DNA from: a candidate division Zixibacteria bacterium HGW-Zixibacteria-1
GTDB taxonomy: Bacteria; Zixibacteria; MSB-5A5; GN15; PGXB01
NCBI GenBank assembly: GCA_002838945.1
Contig: PGXB01000031.1
Coordinates: forward strand, 24,385-88,384
Direction of reading: 5' to 3'
DNA: 64,000 nt
Part shown: positions 26,782 through 35,156 of the stretch, one piece after another
How the letters are laid out: each line of letters begins with the position of its first letter
Numbering within the stretch: the stretch's first letter is position 1
The notes under the pieces: model-generated
Databases searched by the model: none
What the model was told of the DNA's origin: nothing
The model's input: only the letters and a program-made list of their open reading frames with translations
Position numbers and translations under genes: made by a program

Positions 26782-27718
26782 TGCCGCCGCCTCCTTTGAT
26801 TAGTTGCATGAAGCTCTCTTCGAGACTGATTTTTTCCGGTGTCACGGCAAGAATGTCGATGTAATTCTGCCGCAGAAGATCGATCAGCCCGTTGATCTGA
26901 TACTTGTCGTCAAAAATGACGGTGATGAAATTTCCCTCGATACGAGCATCGGGGAAAGCGATTTTTATCTCGACCTCGATTTCTTCGTTTAATTCTGCGG
27001 TTTCGACATGGTAGGTCGGTTTCATGGTGATCAGGCTGTGGACCGGTCCGGCTTTGATCATTTTTCCTTTATCCAGAATCGCCACCCGGTCGCAGATCGA
27101 CTCGACCTCGGCCAGCAGGTGTGAATTTAGGAATATAGTTTTGCCCTGTTTCTTGAGATCGATCAGGATGTTTCGGATCTGGTGCCGTCCGATCGGATCG
27201 ACCCCGTCGGTCGGCTCATCGAGAAAGATGATATCGGGATCATTGATCAACGCTTGGGCGAGCCCGAGGCGCTGCATCATTCCCTTGGAATATTTTTTTA
27301 TTCCGGTATCGCGCCACTTGGTCATATCAACCAGTTCCAGAAGCGGCGCCGCCTTGGTTTTAATTTCGTCTCTGGAAAGTCCGGCCATGCCGCCGAAACA
27401 TAGAAGCATCTGCAAACCGGTTTGATAAGATGGGAACCGATGATTTTCCGGCAGAAAGCCTATTTTCCCGCGGGCTTCCGGGTCGTCGATACTGTGTCCG
27501 TTGATAAAGGCAGCTCCGGCGGTGGTCCCTAGCGAACCGAGAAGAATCTTAACCAGCGTGGTTTTACCGGCTCCATTGGGGCCGAGCAGGCCGAATATTT
27601 CGCCGCGCTGCACCTCGAGACTGACATTTGTCAGGGCCTGAACCTCATTGGCGCCCAGGGCGCTCTTGTAGATTTTGGTGAGATTCTCAACTCTGATGGC
27701 GGCGGTTGTACTATTCAT
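26774..27718 (-). CDS. ABC transporter ATP-binding protein
   Basis: A 314-residue ATPase. Walker A is GPNGAGKTT (about 43-51), the signature is YSKGMMQRLGLAQAL (about 142), and Walker B is DIIFLDEPTDGVDP. A C-terminal extension of about 80 residues (EEIEVEIKIAFPDARIEG...) is usual in ABC-2 exporters. It pairs with the overlapping downstream permease to form an exporter. The unit begins with this gene, close to and transcribed in the same direction as galT upstream (about 40 bases), so all three could be one transcript. Confidence 0.92.
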   Translation of the reverse strand: MNSTTAAIRVENLTKIYKSALGANEVQALTNVSLEVQRGEIFGLLGPNGAGKTTLVKILLGSLGTTAGAAFINGHSIDDPEARGKIGFLPENHRFPSYQTGLQMLLCFGGMAGLSRDEIKTKAAPLLELVDMTKWRDTGIKKYSKGMMQRLGLAQALINDPDIIFLDEPTDGVDPIGRHQIRNILIDLKKQGKTIFLNSHLLAEVESICDRVAILDKGKMIKAGPVHSLITMKPTYHVETAELNEEIEVEIKIAFPDARIEGNFITVIFDDKYQINGLIDLLRQNYIDILAVTPEKISLEESFMQLIKGGGGNA

Positions 27719-27758
27719 GTTACTATTAACGCAAAATTCGGCTGATTGTTGCGGCTTC

Positions 27759-28760
27759 CTAATCGGTAAGTTTCACCTCGCGGAGATATTGCGCCGACTC
27801 CTCGGGTGAAATCGTGTTAATATATATACCCGAACCGATCTCAAATCCGGCGGCGGTGGTAATTTTGGGAATAATGACCATATACCAGTGCTGATGCCGG
27901 GTATCCTCGTCGCCGACCGGGGCGGATCGAATTATATAATTATGATCAGGATTTTTCAGGCCGTGATACAATCGGGCCAGCACCTCACGCAGGACCCCCG
28001 CCAGCTCGATGATGAGGCTGTCATTTATAAGCATGTAACTGGCGCTGTGATACTTGGGATAGACGCGACATTCAAACGGGGAGCGGGCGGCATAGGGGCA
28101 AAAGGCCACAAAATAATCGGTCTCGACAATTATTCGCTCGGCCTGCTTAAGCTCTTCTTTGACCATATCGCAGTAAACGCAATGGCCGGTCGTGTCATAA
28201 TACTGGACCGCCTGTTCCATCGGGTAACGGACATGAGGCGGGACAATCGGGGTGGCTATTATCTGCGAGTGGGGATGGGCCAGTGAAGTCCCGGCCAGGG
28301 GGCCATGATTGCGAAAAATGGTGACGAGATTAACTTTTTGGTTTCTGCTGATCTCGATCTGGCGCTCGCGGTAGGCGCGCAGGATATGTTGAATATGATC
28401 GGATTCCATGGTGGCGATGGTCGGGTTGTGAAGCGGGTGTTCCACGACCACCTCGGCAATACCAAAACCATGGGCCGACACGAAGTATCCTTCTCTGGTT
28501 CTATGTGTGTCCAGGTCGGGATCAAGCGCGGCAAATTTATTGGGGACAACCCGCACCAGCCATTTACCATCGACAGGGTAAACATATGACGGCTGCAGGG
28601 TCAAATCTTCATTGCCCTGACAAAAGGGGCATTTCGCTTCATAAGGGGCGGCTGACTCCCGGGCGGGCGCCGATTTTATAAAATCGGATGGGCGCTTTCC
28701 TCGCCCCGGCGAGAGAATCACCCATTCCTTGGTGGCCATATTCTGTCGATATTCAGGCAT
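27759..28760 (-). CDS. galT: Galactose-1-phosphate uridylyltransferase
   Basis: A Leloir-pathway enzyme that exchanges UMP between UDP-glucose and galactose-1-phosphate. The HIT-superfamily active site HPHSQ is at about residue 162 (SLAHPHSQIIATP). Zinc-site candidates CPFC (about 39-42) and the later VYCDM are present, as is the C-terminal RHQHWYMVIIPK. The 333-residue length is typical. No galK or galE is in the window, so it may instead serve nucleotide-sugar supply or act on another sugar-1-phosphate. It is followed by the ABC exporter genes. Confidence 0.9.
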   Translation of the reverse strand: MPEYRQNMATKEWVILSPGRGKRPSDFIKSAPARESAAPYEAKCPFCQGNEDLTLQPSYVYPVDGKWLVRVVPNKFAALDPDLDTHRTREGYFVSAHGFGIAEVVVEHPLHNPTIATMESDHIQHILRAYRERQIEISRNQKVNLVTIFRNHGPLAGTSLAHPHSQIIATPIVPPHVRYPMEQAVQYYDTTGHCVYCDMVKEELKQAERIIVETDYFVAFCPYAARSPFECRVYPKYHSASYMLINDSLIIELAGVLREVLARLYHGLKNPDHNYIIRSAPVGDEDTRHQHWYMVIIPKITTAAGFEIGSGIYINTISPEESAQYLREVKLTD

Positions 28761-28862
28761 ATTTTCCCGGAATCAGGTTTGATTAATATAGGATATTATA
28801 ATCTTATAAAACAAGCCGGTCAAGTCCGCTTTTATAAATGAATTTTGGCTTTTGGGCTGATT

Positions 28863-30869
28863 TTATTTTATGGGCGCGGCGCCTTGTTTCCCGCCGCCCC
28901 GGGAAAGAAGATTGGCCATCTGCATGTAAGAATTCAGCTGAAGGTCCATATAACCCGCAATATTCGGAAATGAATCGCGGATATTATGCCTCAGATACGG
29001 CTCGTCGGTCAGGTAGTAAAGCCTTTTGACACGATTTATCCAGTTCAAATAATACAGCGAGCCTTCAATCAACCCGGTTTTTTCCTCATCGGAAATAACG
29101 GCAAAACCGGGCTCATTCCTGTTAAGGGCAAATTGATCGCGGCCCCAGGAATAAATTTCTGTCTTAATCCCAAGCAGACCGGCCAGGGAGGGAATAATAT
29201 CCACCTGGCTGGCGGTTCGTCTTATAACCGTCTGGCTGTCGCCCAGCAGCGCCGGTGCATAGAAAAGAAGAGGAATATGGAAACGCTCCGGGACCAGAGG
29301 ATGGATCGTTCTGTGATGCTGGCTGTGGTCGGCGGTAAAGATGAAGATGGTACTGTCAAAAACCGGTTTCTGCCTTAATTTATTCATGAATTCCCCCAAG
29401 GCCCAATCCGAATAATAACAGGCATTCAACATCCGGCTGTTTTCATGCTCTTCTCCGTACTTCATAAATCTGTCATCGGGAATCAGGTATGGTTCATGGT
29501 TACTCAGGGTCATGACGGTCAGGTTGAACGGCCTTTTCGTGGAATCAATCCAGTTGATCAGACTGTCGAAGACAACGTGATCCGGGACACCCCATTTGCC
29601 GAGGGCATTTTTCGAACCAAAATCACTTTCGCTGAAGAATTTGTCGTATCCCACTTCTTTCAGAAATCCGCGCATATTGTCGAATTCGATATCGCCGCCA
29701 TAGGCAAAAACGGATTCATAGCCGAAGGGAGCCAGGATTTGGGCAATGCTTGTGAAGGGATTATCGGCGGCATAGCGTTGCATTATTGATCGCCCCGGAA
29801 GAGACGGGAAAGAACAAAGAATGGCGGTGATGCCGCGATTGGTCCTGACGCCGTTGGCATAGAAATCGGTAAACAAGATGCCATGGGTGCATAGTTTGTC
29901 GAATTCGGGTGTTATTCCGAGTGTCGAACCCAGAGCGCCGGTCTTGTCGGCGCCCCAGCTTTCCATGATAACAATGACAACATTGGGATGAAATCCGTAT
30001 TTGTCGTTTGAGTCAATAGTTTGTTTCAGATCGCAAAATGCTGCGGCACTATCGGTTTTTATATCCAGCATTTCGCGGACGGTCATGCAGGCCACGTCAT
30101 TATCGTAAAACGACAACCGGTTTTCTTCTTTTCCAAAGAGCGGTTTGCCGTCCTTTAACTCTTCATAAATCGAACGAGTCAGCGTAAAAACGCTGTTTAG
30201 AGACAGTTGACTGACGAATTCATTCTCGCTGAAGAAGGCAAGGCCCCAATCAAGTCCTGTCATTCCCAGGCGACCCCTGATTCCGAAAGTCATGATTACG
30301 GCAAGAAGGACATAAGAAACCGTCTTTGATTTCCATCCATGGTAATCGCCTGGCCATGAAAAAGATTTGAATAGTTTTTTTGTCAGAAGCATAAAAGAAA
30401 CCGTGGCGGCGAACCACAAGAGAATCAAATACCAGGCCCCTTCCGCGGTCGAAGCGGCGTACCACATTAGCCCCGGGTACTCGATATACTCCACCGCCCA
30501 GTAATTCAGCCGGCTGTTGAAAGTATCATAAAAGCGAATGTCGGCGCTCGAGGCGAAAAAGATAATTCCAAAGATAATCGAAAGACCCGTAACGAAAATG
30601 GTCCGGGTCCTTCTTTGTGCGAATTTTACGAAAGGCAACAGTGATATCAAAAACAGCGGCAGAATGATTATACATAATATGGAACTATCGAAGCGGAACC
30701 CGACCCAGAAAGAATGGAGCAACAGTGCGAGAGGGGTATTGTCAACCAGGGGCAGATGAGTCAGAAGAAAGAGCAGCCTGAACAAAGCGAAATAGATGAC
30801 ACCCATGAGATAGACGGCCAGCCAGACGACCGCCTTGTCGGGCAGGAATGACAATTTATTTCTAAGCAT
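28863..30869 (-). CDS. LTA-synthase-like membrane phospho-/sulfotransferase
   Basis: A 668-residue membrane enzyme with five N-terminal transmembrane helices and a C-terminal alkaline-phosphatase-superfamily domain outside the membrane. Metal-site motifs are VVIVIMESWGADKTG (about 300) and FIFTADHSQHHRT (about 514). The predicted nucleophile is the Thr in NGVRTNRG (about 341). In Gram-negatives such proteins transfer phosphoglycerol or phosphoethanolamine to glycans or lipids, and sulfatase-like roles are also possible. The start could be the TTG at 30872 or the ATG at 30869; I prefer the ATG. It is separated from galT by about 100 bases. Confidence 0.82.
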   Translation of the reverse strand: MLRNKLSFLPDKAVVWLAVYLMGVIYFALFRLLFLLTHLPLVDNTPLALLLHSFWVGFRFDSSILCIIILPLFLISLLPFVKFAQRRTRTIFVTGLSIIFGIIFFASSADIRFYDTFNSRLNYWAVEYIEYPGLMWYAASTAEGAWYLILLWFAATVSFMLLTKKLFKSFSWPGDYHGWKSKTVSYVLLAVIMTFGIRGRLGMTGLDWGLAFFSENEFVSQLSLNSVFTLTRSIYEELKDGKPLFGKEENRLSFYDNDVACMTVREMLDIKTDSAAAFCDLKQTIDSNDKYGFHPNVVIVIMESWGADKTGALGSTLGITPEFDKLCTHGILFTDFYANGVRTNRGITAILCSFPSLPGRSIMQRYAADNPFTSIAQILAPFGYESVFAYGGDIEFDNMRGFLKEVGYDKFFSESDFGSKNALGKWGVPDHVVFDSLINWIDSTKRPFNLTVMTLSNHEPYLIPDDRFMKYGEEHENSRMLNACYYSDWALGEFMNKLRQKPVFDSTIFIFTADHSQHHRTIHPLVPERFHIPLLFYAPALLGDSQTVIRRTASQVDIIPSLAGLLGIKTEIYSWGRDQFALNRNEPGFAVISDEEKTGLIEGSLYYLNWINRVKRLYYLTDEPYLRHNIRDSFPNIAGYMDLQLNSYMQMANLLSRGGGKQGAAPIK

Positions 30870-30987
30870 CAATTATTCTCGTCTCCAATCGTATTGCCGC
30901 CTTCACAAGATTAATAATTAATGAAAAAAGCCGGCATGCGCCAGCTCTTATTCATAATTAAAACAATAAACGACGTTCGGGGCGGAA

Positions 30988-32094
30988 TTATTTGACAGCC
31001 ATTCCGAGCCGGGACAGGTCCGAGCTCCAGTAAATCCGCATCGCCTTGCCGACAATCATATCTTTGGGAACGGCTCCCCAAAACCTGGAATCATAGGAAT
31101 TGTCAAGATTATCCCCCATCACGAAATAAGATTCAGAGGGCACCTGGTAGGGCCCGAAATTATCCCGGGTGTTGGCCATTTCCTCGGTGCGGGGGATGAT
31201 ATTATCACTTATATGTTTTGAAGTCGAGGGCAGGGCGGCCTCGACATCGTTGACAAACAGCACCTTGTCTCTGTATTCCACTATGTCGCCCGGAACGGCG
31301 ATACATCGATCGACATGCATGGTCGTGCTATCGACCGGCCAAATGAAGACTATTACATCATTGGGGGCGGGACCTTCCGTGTTATAGATACCATAATCGG
31401 CCAGAATATAATCGCCCGGGATGAGGGCGTTTTCCATGCTTGATGTGGGGATGACGAAGGCTTTGTAGTTCCGGAAGACGGGGAAAGCATAGGATGATAT
31501 GAACAGGCAGACGAGGAAGATGCCCAGATAGACATAGGACTGATTGTACCAGCCGGGAGTAAATTTCCCGGATGTCCGTTTCGCGGCGCCGTGGGCAAGT
31601 TTAATGACAATGATATAATATGCCAGGATTAATATGACAGCCGCCAGAAAATTCAATGGATGGGAATTAACATATATTAGAATTGCCGCGGCGATATTGC
31701 CGAAAATAAGAGCGCCGACAAAGAAAATGGCGGCCGCGATCGGCTTGCCGCAATATAGGTGACCAAGGCCGGGCATAAATAATGTGAGCAATGCCGCCAG
31801 CCATCCTTTGCGCTTATGCCAACGGGGTGTAAAACTGTCGGTGACCGCCCGGGCGGTTTTTACGGCATGTACAATGGCAAAAATAAAATAGGCCGGGACA
31901 ATAATAGCGGTAACAAGGAAATTCAGTGGGCGAGAATTCCAATACATCAGGATTGCGGAAGCAATATAGCCGACAGTAATGGCACCGACAAAAAAACCAG
32001 CCGCCTCAATTGGCTTTCCGCAATACAGATGACCGAGCCCCGGCATAAGCAATGTCAACAATGCCGCCAGCCATCCTTTGCGCGGTTTAGTCAT
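30988..32094 (-). CDS. Atypical signal peptidase I with duplicated membrane module and missing catalytic Lys
   Basis: The C-terminal half (about 195-368) is a type I signal peptidase. The nucleophile is Ser219 in IPTSSMENAL and the later boxes include VMGDNLDNSYDSRFWG. The box that normally reads KRxxGxPGD is VDRCIAVPGD, so the general-base lysine is Asp262 (codon GAT at 31309-31311 on the minus strand). A Lys codon differs from GAT by at least two bases, which makes a simple sequencing error unlikely. The N-terminus is a tandem duplication with a period of 90 residues: both copies contain RKGWLAALLTL and MPGLGHLYCGKPI, a TM2-like pattern, and the DNA repeats too. Whether it still cleaves preproteins is open. 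AAAGGG precedes the ATG. Confidence 0.83.
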   Translation of the reverse strand: MTKPRKGWLAALLTLLMPGLGHLYCGKPIEAAGFFVGAITVGYIASAILMYWNSRPLNFLVTAIIVPAYFIFAIVHAVKTARAVTDSFTPRWHKRKGWLAALLTLFMPGLGHLYCGKPIAAAIFFVGALIFGNIAAAILIYVNSHPLNFLAAVILILAYYIIVIKLAHGAAKRTSGKFTPGWYNQSYVYLGIFLVCLFISSYAFPVFRNYKAFVIPTSSMENALIPGDYILADYGIYNTEGPAPNDVIVFIWPVDSTTMHVDRCIAVPGDIVEYRDKVLFVNDVEAALPSTSKHISDNIIPRTEEMANTRDNFGPYQVPSESYFVMGDNLDNSYDSRFWGAVPKDMIVGKAMRIYWSSDLSRLGMAVK

Positions 32095-32128
32095 GTTTAT
32101 TCCCTTTATTTAATAGATAAAATATTTT

Positions 32129-32452
32129 TCAACTGTCGTTTTCGACAACGACGGCGGTCCCATACGCCAGAAGTTCTGCCGCTCCTCTCATTATCTCCGA
32201 TGTCGAGAATCGTATATTCACGACGGCATTTGCTCCCAGTTTGGCGGCCTCTTCGACCATCCTGTCAAGAGACTGTTCTCTGGTTTCCGCAAGCATTTTG
32301 GTATATTCCACGACTTCGCCGCCGATAATCGTGCGGAACGATGCCTTGATATCCTGTCCGACATGCCTCGCCCTGATGGTGTTGCCTCTGACCAGACCGA
32401 GCATCTTGACAATTTTCATTCCCGGTATTGTTTCGGTATTAACTATTATCAT
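32129..32452 (-). CDS. YbjQ/UPF0145 heavy-metal-binding-like protein
   Basis: A 107-residue cytoplasmic protein of the YbjQ family (IIVNTETIPGMKIVKMLGLV, RGNTIRARHVGQD, EAAKLGANAVVNIRF). Members form pentameric rings; a metal-binding role has been suggested but not established. Its ATG overlaps the stop of the broken anti-sigma frame (ATGA, 32449-32452), and AAGGAG lies inside that upstream gene. It therefore belongs to the ECF sigma operon and is probably translated by coupling. Confidence 0.88.
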   Translation of the reverse strand: MIIVNTETIPGMKIVKMLGLVRGNTIRARHVGQDIKASFRTIIGGEVVEYTKMLAETREQSLDRMVEEAAKLGANAVVNIRFSTSEIMRGAAELLAYGTAVVVENDS

Positions 32453-32848
32453 CTTTGAATCTCCTTATAACGGTCGCGTCGATAAGCAAATATCCGTTCC
32501 CGAGTGATTGAAACCAAGAGAAAAATTGATCCCAGGATTAGAACTCCGATTCCGACTCTGAGAATCAAAGGCTCCGCCTGATTCAGAAAGAAATTAAAGG
32601 ATCCATCCGATTCCCAGCTCCAGCCTGCGATAGGTCCCGCGCCAGTAATTTTCCCAGACATGTTCCGGAATATCCGCATATTTCATGGCCCCGGTCACCT
32701 CCTTAAGTTGTTGAAACACCTGCACTTTTTTTTGGCATTCAGGGCAGAATTTAAGATGCCTTTCGAATTCGGTCTTCTCCTCGGGGGTTAATTCCCCGTC
32801 GGTAAAGCCTGACAACATTATACTGAATTTTTCTTCATGCAAGTTCAT
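32449..32848 (-). pseudogene. Anti-sigma factor (zf-HC2), frameshifted by an internal deletion
   Basis: The first frame (32848 to 32594) encodes an anti-sigma zinc-binding domain with FERHLKFCPECQKK, the H-x3-C-x2-C core, and runs to RRLELGIGWIL followed by a stop. A second frame resumes with FFLNQAEPLILRVG and a transmembrane stretch, ending in the conserved-looking tail RERIFAYRRDRYKEIQR. The normal protein should have about 20 more residues between GWI and FFLNQ, so a deletion of about 60 bases that shifts the frame seems to have occurred near 32585-32600. If real, the sigma factor would lose membrane tethering. Both frames still look constrained, so either the lesion is recent or it is an assembly error. 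Confidence 0.7.
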
Positions 32849-33392
32849 GACATAATTTCGCCAATTTTTTGCGCGCGTAATACAGGCGCGACATTACTGT
32901 TCCTTTCGGGATATTCAGCAGTCTGGAAATTTCGTCATATGGCATATCCCGAAAGTGTTTCAACATAATTATCTCCCTGTCTTCGAAAGAGAGTTGCGCG
33001 AGCGCCTTTTGCAGTATTTGTGCTTGTTCCTTAAGTATCATTTTTGTCTCAGGGTTGGATTCATCCACCAGCAGGAAATCATTTTCTTCCAAATCAACGG
33101 CTTTTGAATCCCGTTTTTCGCGGCGCTGAAGATCATCCTTGCAAAGATTGGCGACAATTGAGTAAAACCAAGGGAAAAACTTCTGGTCCCGTTCAAACTT
33201 TCGGGCGGACTTAAAGACTCTTATAAATGCTTCCTGCGATATGTCCAGAGCCTCATCCCGATTGCCGACCATTCCCAGCGCCAGATAATATGCCTTTCGC
33301 TTATATCTTTCCACAAGCGCTCTCATTGCGGATTTATCACCCTCTGCGATTTCCGCAATCAAAATATTATCTTCTACTTGCGCGACACTCAA
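32835..33392 (-). CDS. ECF-family RNA polymerase sigma factor
   Basis: A group 4 sigma factor of 185 residues. Region 2 is seen in AYYLALGMVGNRDEALDISQ and FIRVFKSARKF...FPWFYSIVANLCKDDLQRR (about 30-90). Region 4 is ALAQLSFEDREIIMLKHFRD with the helix-turn-helix MPYDEISRLLNIPKGTVMSR (about 130-175). The start is a TTG at 33390-33392; no ATG lies near, and CAGG is 8 bases upstream. The 3' end overlaps the anti-sigma gene by 14 bases, the standard sigma/anti-sigma coupling. Its promoter targets cannot be read from here. Confidence 0.93.
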   Translation of the reverse strand: MSVAQVEDNILIAEIAEGDKSAMRALVERYKRKAYYLALGMVGNRDEALDISQEAFIRVFKSARKFERDQKFFPWFYSIVANLCKDDLQRREKRDSKAVDLEENDFLLVDESNPETKMILKEQAQILQKALAQLSFEDREIIMLKHFRDMPYDEISRLLNIPKGTVMSRLYYARKKLAKLCHELA

Positions 33393-33477
33393 TTGGTATA
33401 CCTGTCCGAGGCTGATTTATTCAATGAAAAATGCCATATAATCGGCTAACATCAGGAATACAATAGAATTAGTCAAG

Positions 33478-35154
33478 TTAAACATTGGCATTTTCGGGAA
33501 GGCTGAGCATTCGCTCAATTTCCTTTTTCCTGTCGGCCGAGCCTAAGTGTTTGACGGCCACTATATTTCTTTTGGACCGGTCGGACGATTCGACTTTTTC
33601 CACAGCATAATGATCATCGCTCAGGGAGGCTATCTGATGCAAATGCGTAATTACCAGCAATTGTGATGATTTCGCCAGATCGGCCAACCTTGAGGCCACC
33701 ATCGCCGCAGTCCGGCCGCCGATACCGGCATCGATTTCATCGAAAACCAGCAGCATTTTGTATTTTCCTGATTTTTGCTTATCGGCCGCCTTGAGCGCCA
33801 GCATAATCCGCGATATTTCGCCGCCGGAAGCTGTTCTGGCCAAAGGCTTTAACGGTTCACCGGGATTGGCCGACACCAGGAAACGACCGGTCTCAAAGCC
33901 TTCGGGAAATGGTCGAATTCTCTTTCCCTCGAATTCCAATCCGACGGGATCGGACTCATAAATAAATTCAAAGTCGAATTTGGCCGAATTAATTCCGACC
34001 TGGTTAAGCTCTTTCTCGACCACCCGAGATAATTTTTGCGAGGCTTTTCGTCTTATAGCAGAGATTTCCAGGGCCGTTTCGGTGTAGCGTAAACGCAGTT
34101 TTTTTTCGTCGGCGCGAAGGATTTTCAACTGCTCCTCAACATCAATTCTGCGGCCAAGCTGGAAATTGATCTGCCTCAGTGTTTCCAGAATAGCTTCTTC
34201 GGAGCCGCCGTATTTTTTCTTGAGTCGATAGATTTCATCAAGCCGGAGATTGATCTGCTCCAGCCGATCAGGGTCGTCCGGAATGGATGACAGATAAGCT
34301 TCGATGCGAGTGCGCAATTCTTCAAGATTAATTATGGCGCTCTCCATCAATTCGGTTTCCGGCTCAAGTTTTTTATCGATTGCGGCCATATCGGATAATT
34401 CTTTGCGGCAGGTGCCGAGAATATTCAGGGCGGCGTTTTCATCCTGATCGAGAATGCGCAGGATAAGCGAGGCTTTTTCGCCCAGGAGCCGGGCCGAGTC
34501 CAGTATTTTTCGCTCGGCCAGGAGTTCTTCCTCCTCGCCAATATTGATTCCGGCCTTTTCAATTTCATCTTTCTGAAAGAGCAGCAGTTCCCGTTCTTTT
34601 TTTTCGGTTTCCTTGCGTGACTCCAGACGCTTCAACTGCTGGGCGCTGTTTTGCCAGTCATGGAATACCTGTCGCAACTCATCGACCTTATCGCTCAATC
34701 CCGCAAAACGATCAAGAAAACCCAGGTGATTTTTTTCGTCGAGCAGTTGCTGATGCGAATGCTGGCCGAACAGTTCCGCCATGGGACGGGTAATATCGCG
34801 TAATTGCGTCAGGGTTACGAGTTGCCCGTTGATGAGACTTTTAGAAGGTTTGTTGAGGACGATTTCCCGCCGCATCGAAATCGTTTTTCGATTATGCTCT
34901 ATCTCGGCCTGATCGAGTATTTTGATAATATCATCATTGTCCCCGATATTGAAATCCGCCTCGATAACGGCCAGTCCGGTACCGGAGCGGATGTCGGTTT
35001 GATCCGCTTTTTCACCGAGAAGCCGGGCGATAGCGCCCACGATAATCGACTTGCCGGCGCCTGTCTCGCCGGTCAGAACATTCATACCCTCCCCGAATTC
35101 GATATCGAGCCGGCTGACCAGGGCGAAATTTTCTATATGGAGGTGTTTCAGCAT
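33478..35154 (-). CDS. recN: DNA repair ATPase RecN
   Basis: An SMC-like ATPase that helps double-strand break repair. Walker A is GETGAGKS (29-36), the coiled-coil arms run through about 150-370, and the signature ASGGEISRIMLAL and Walker B LLVFDEIDAGIGG are at about 430-485. The 558-residue length is normal. It begins 2 bases after the end of dnaG, so it is in the mutS2-dnaG-recN unit rather than standing alone. Confidence 0.95.
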   Translation of the reverse strand: MLKHLHIENFALVSRLDIEFGEGMNVLTGETGAGKSIIVGAIARLLGEKADQTDIRSGTGLAVIEADFNIGDNDDIIKILDQAEIEHNRKTISMRREIVLNKPSKSLINGQLVTLTQLRDITRPMAELFGQHSHQQLLDEKNHLGFLDRFAGLSDKVDELRQVFHDWQNSAQQLKRLESRKETEKKERELLLFQKDEIEKAGINIGEEEELLAERKILDSARLLGEKASLILRILDQDENAALNILGTCRKELSDMAAIDKKLEPETELMESAIINLEELRTRIEAYLSSIPDDPDRLEQINLRLDEIYRLKKKYGGSEEAILETLRQINFQLGRRIDVEEQLKILRADEKKLRLRYTETALEISAIRRKASQKLSRVVEKELNQVGINSAKFDFEFIYESDPVGLEFEGKRIRPFPEGFETGRFLVSANPGEPLKPLARTASGGEISRIMLALKAADKQKSGKYKMLLVFDEIDAGIGGRTAAMVASRLADLAKSSQLLVITHLHQIASLSDDHYAVEKVESSDRSKRNIVAVKHLGSADRKKEIERMLSLPENANV

Positions 35155-35156
35155 TT

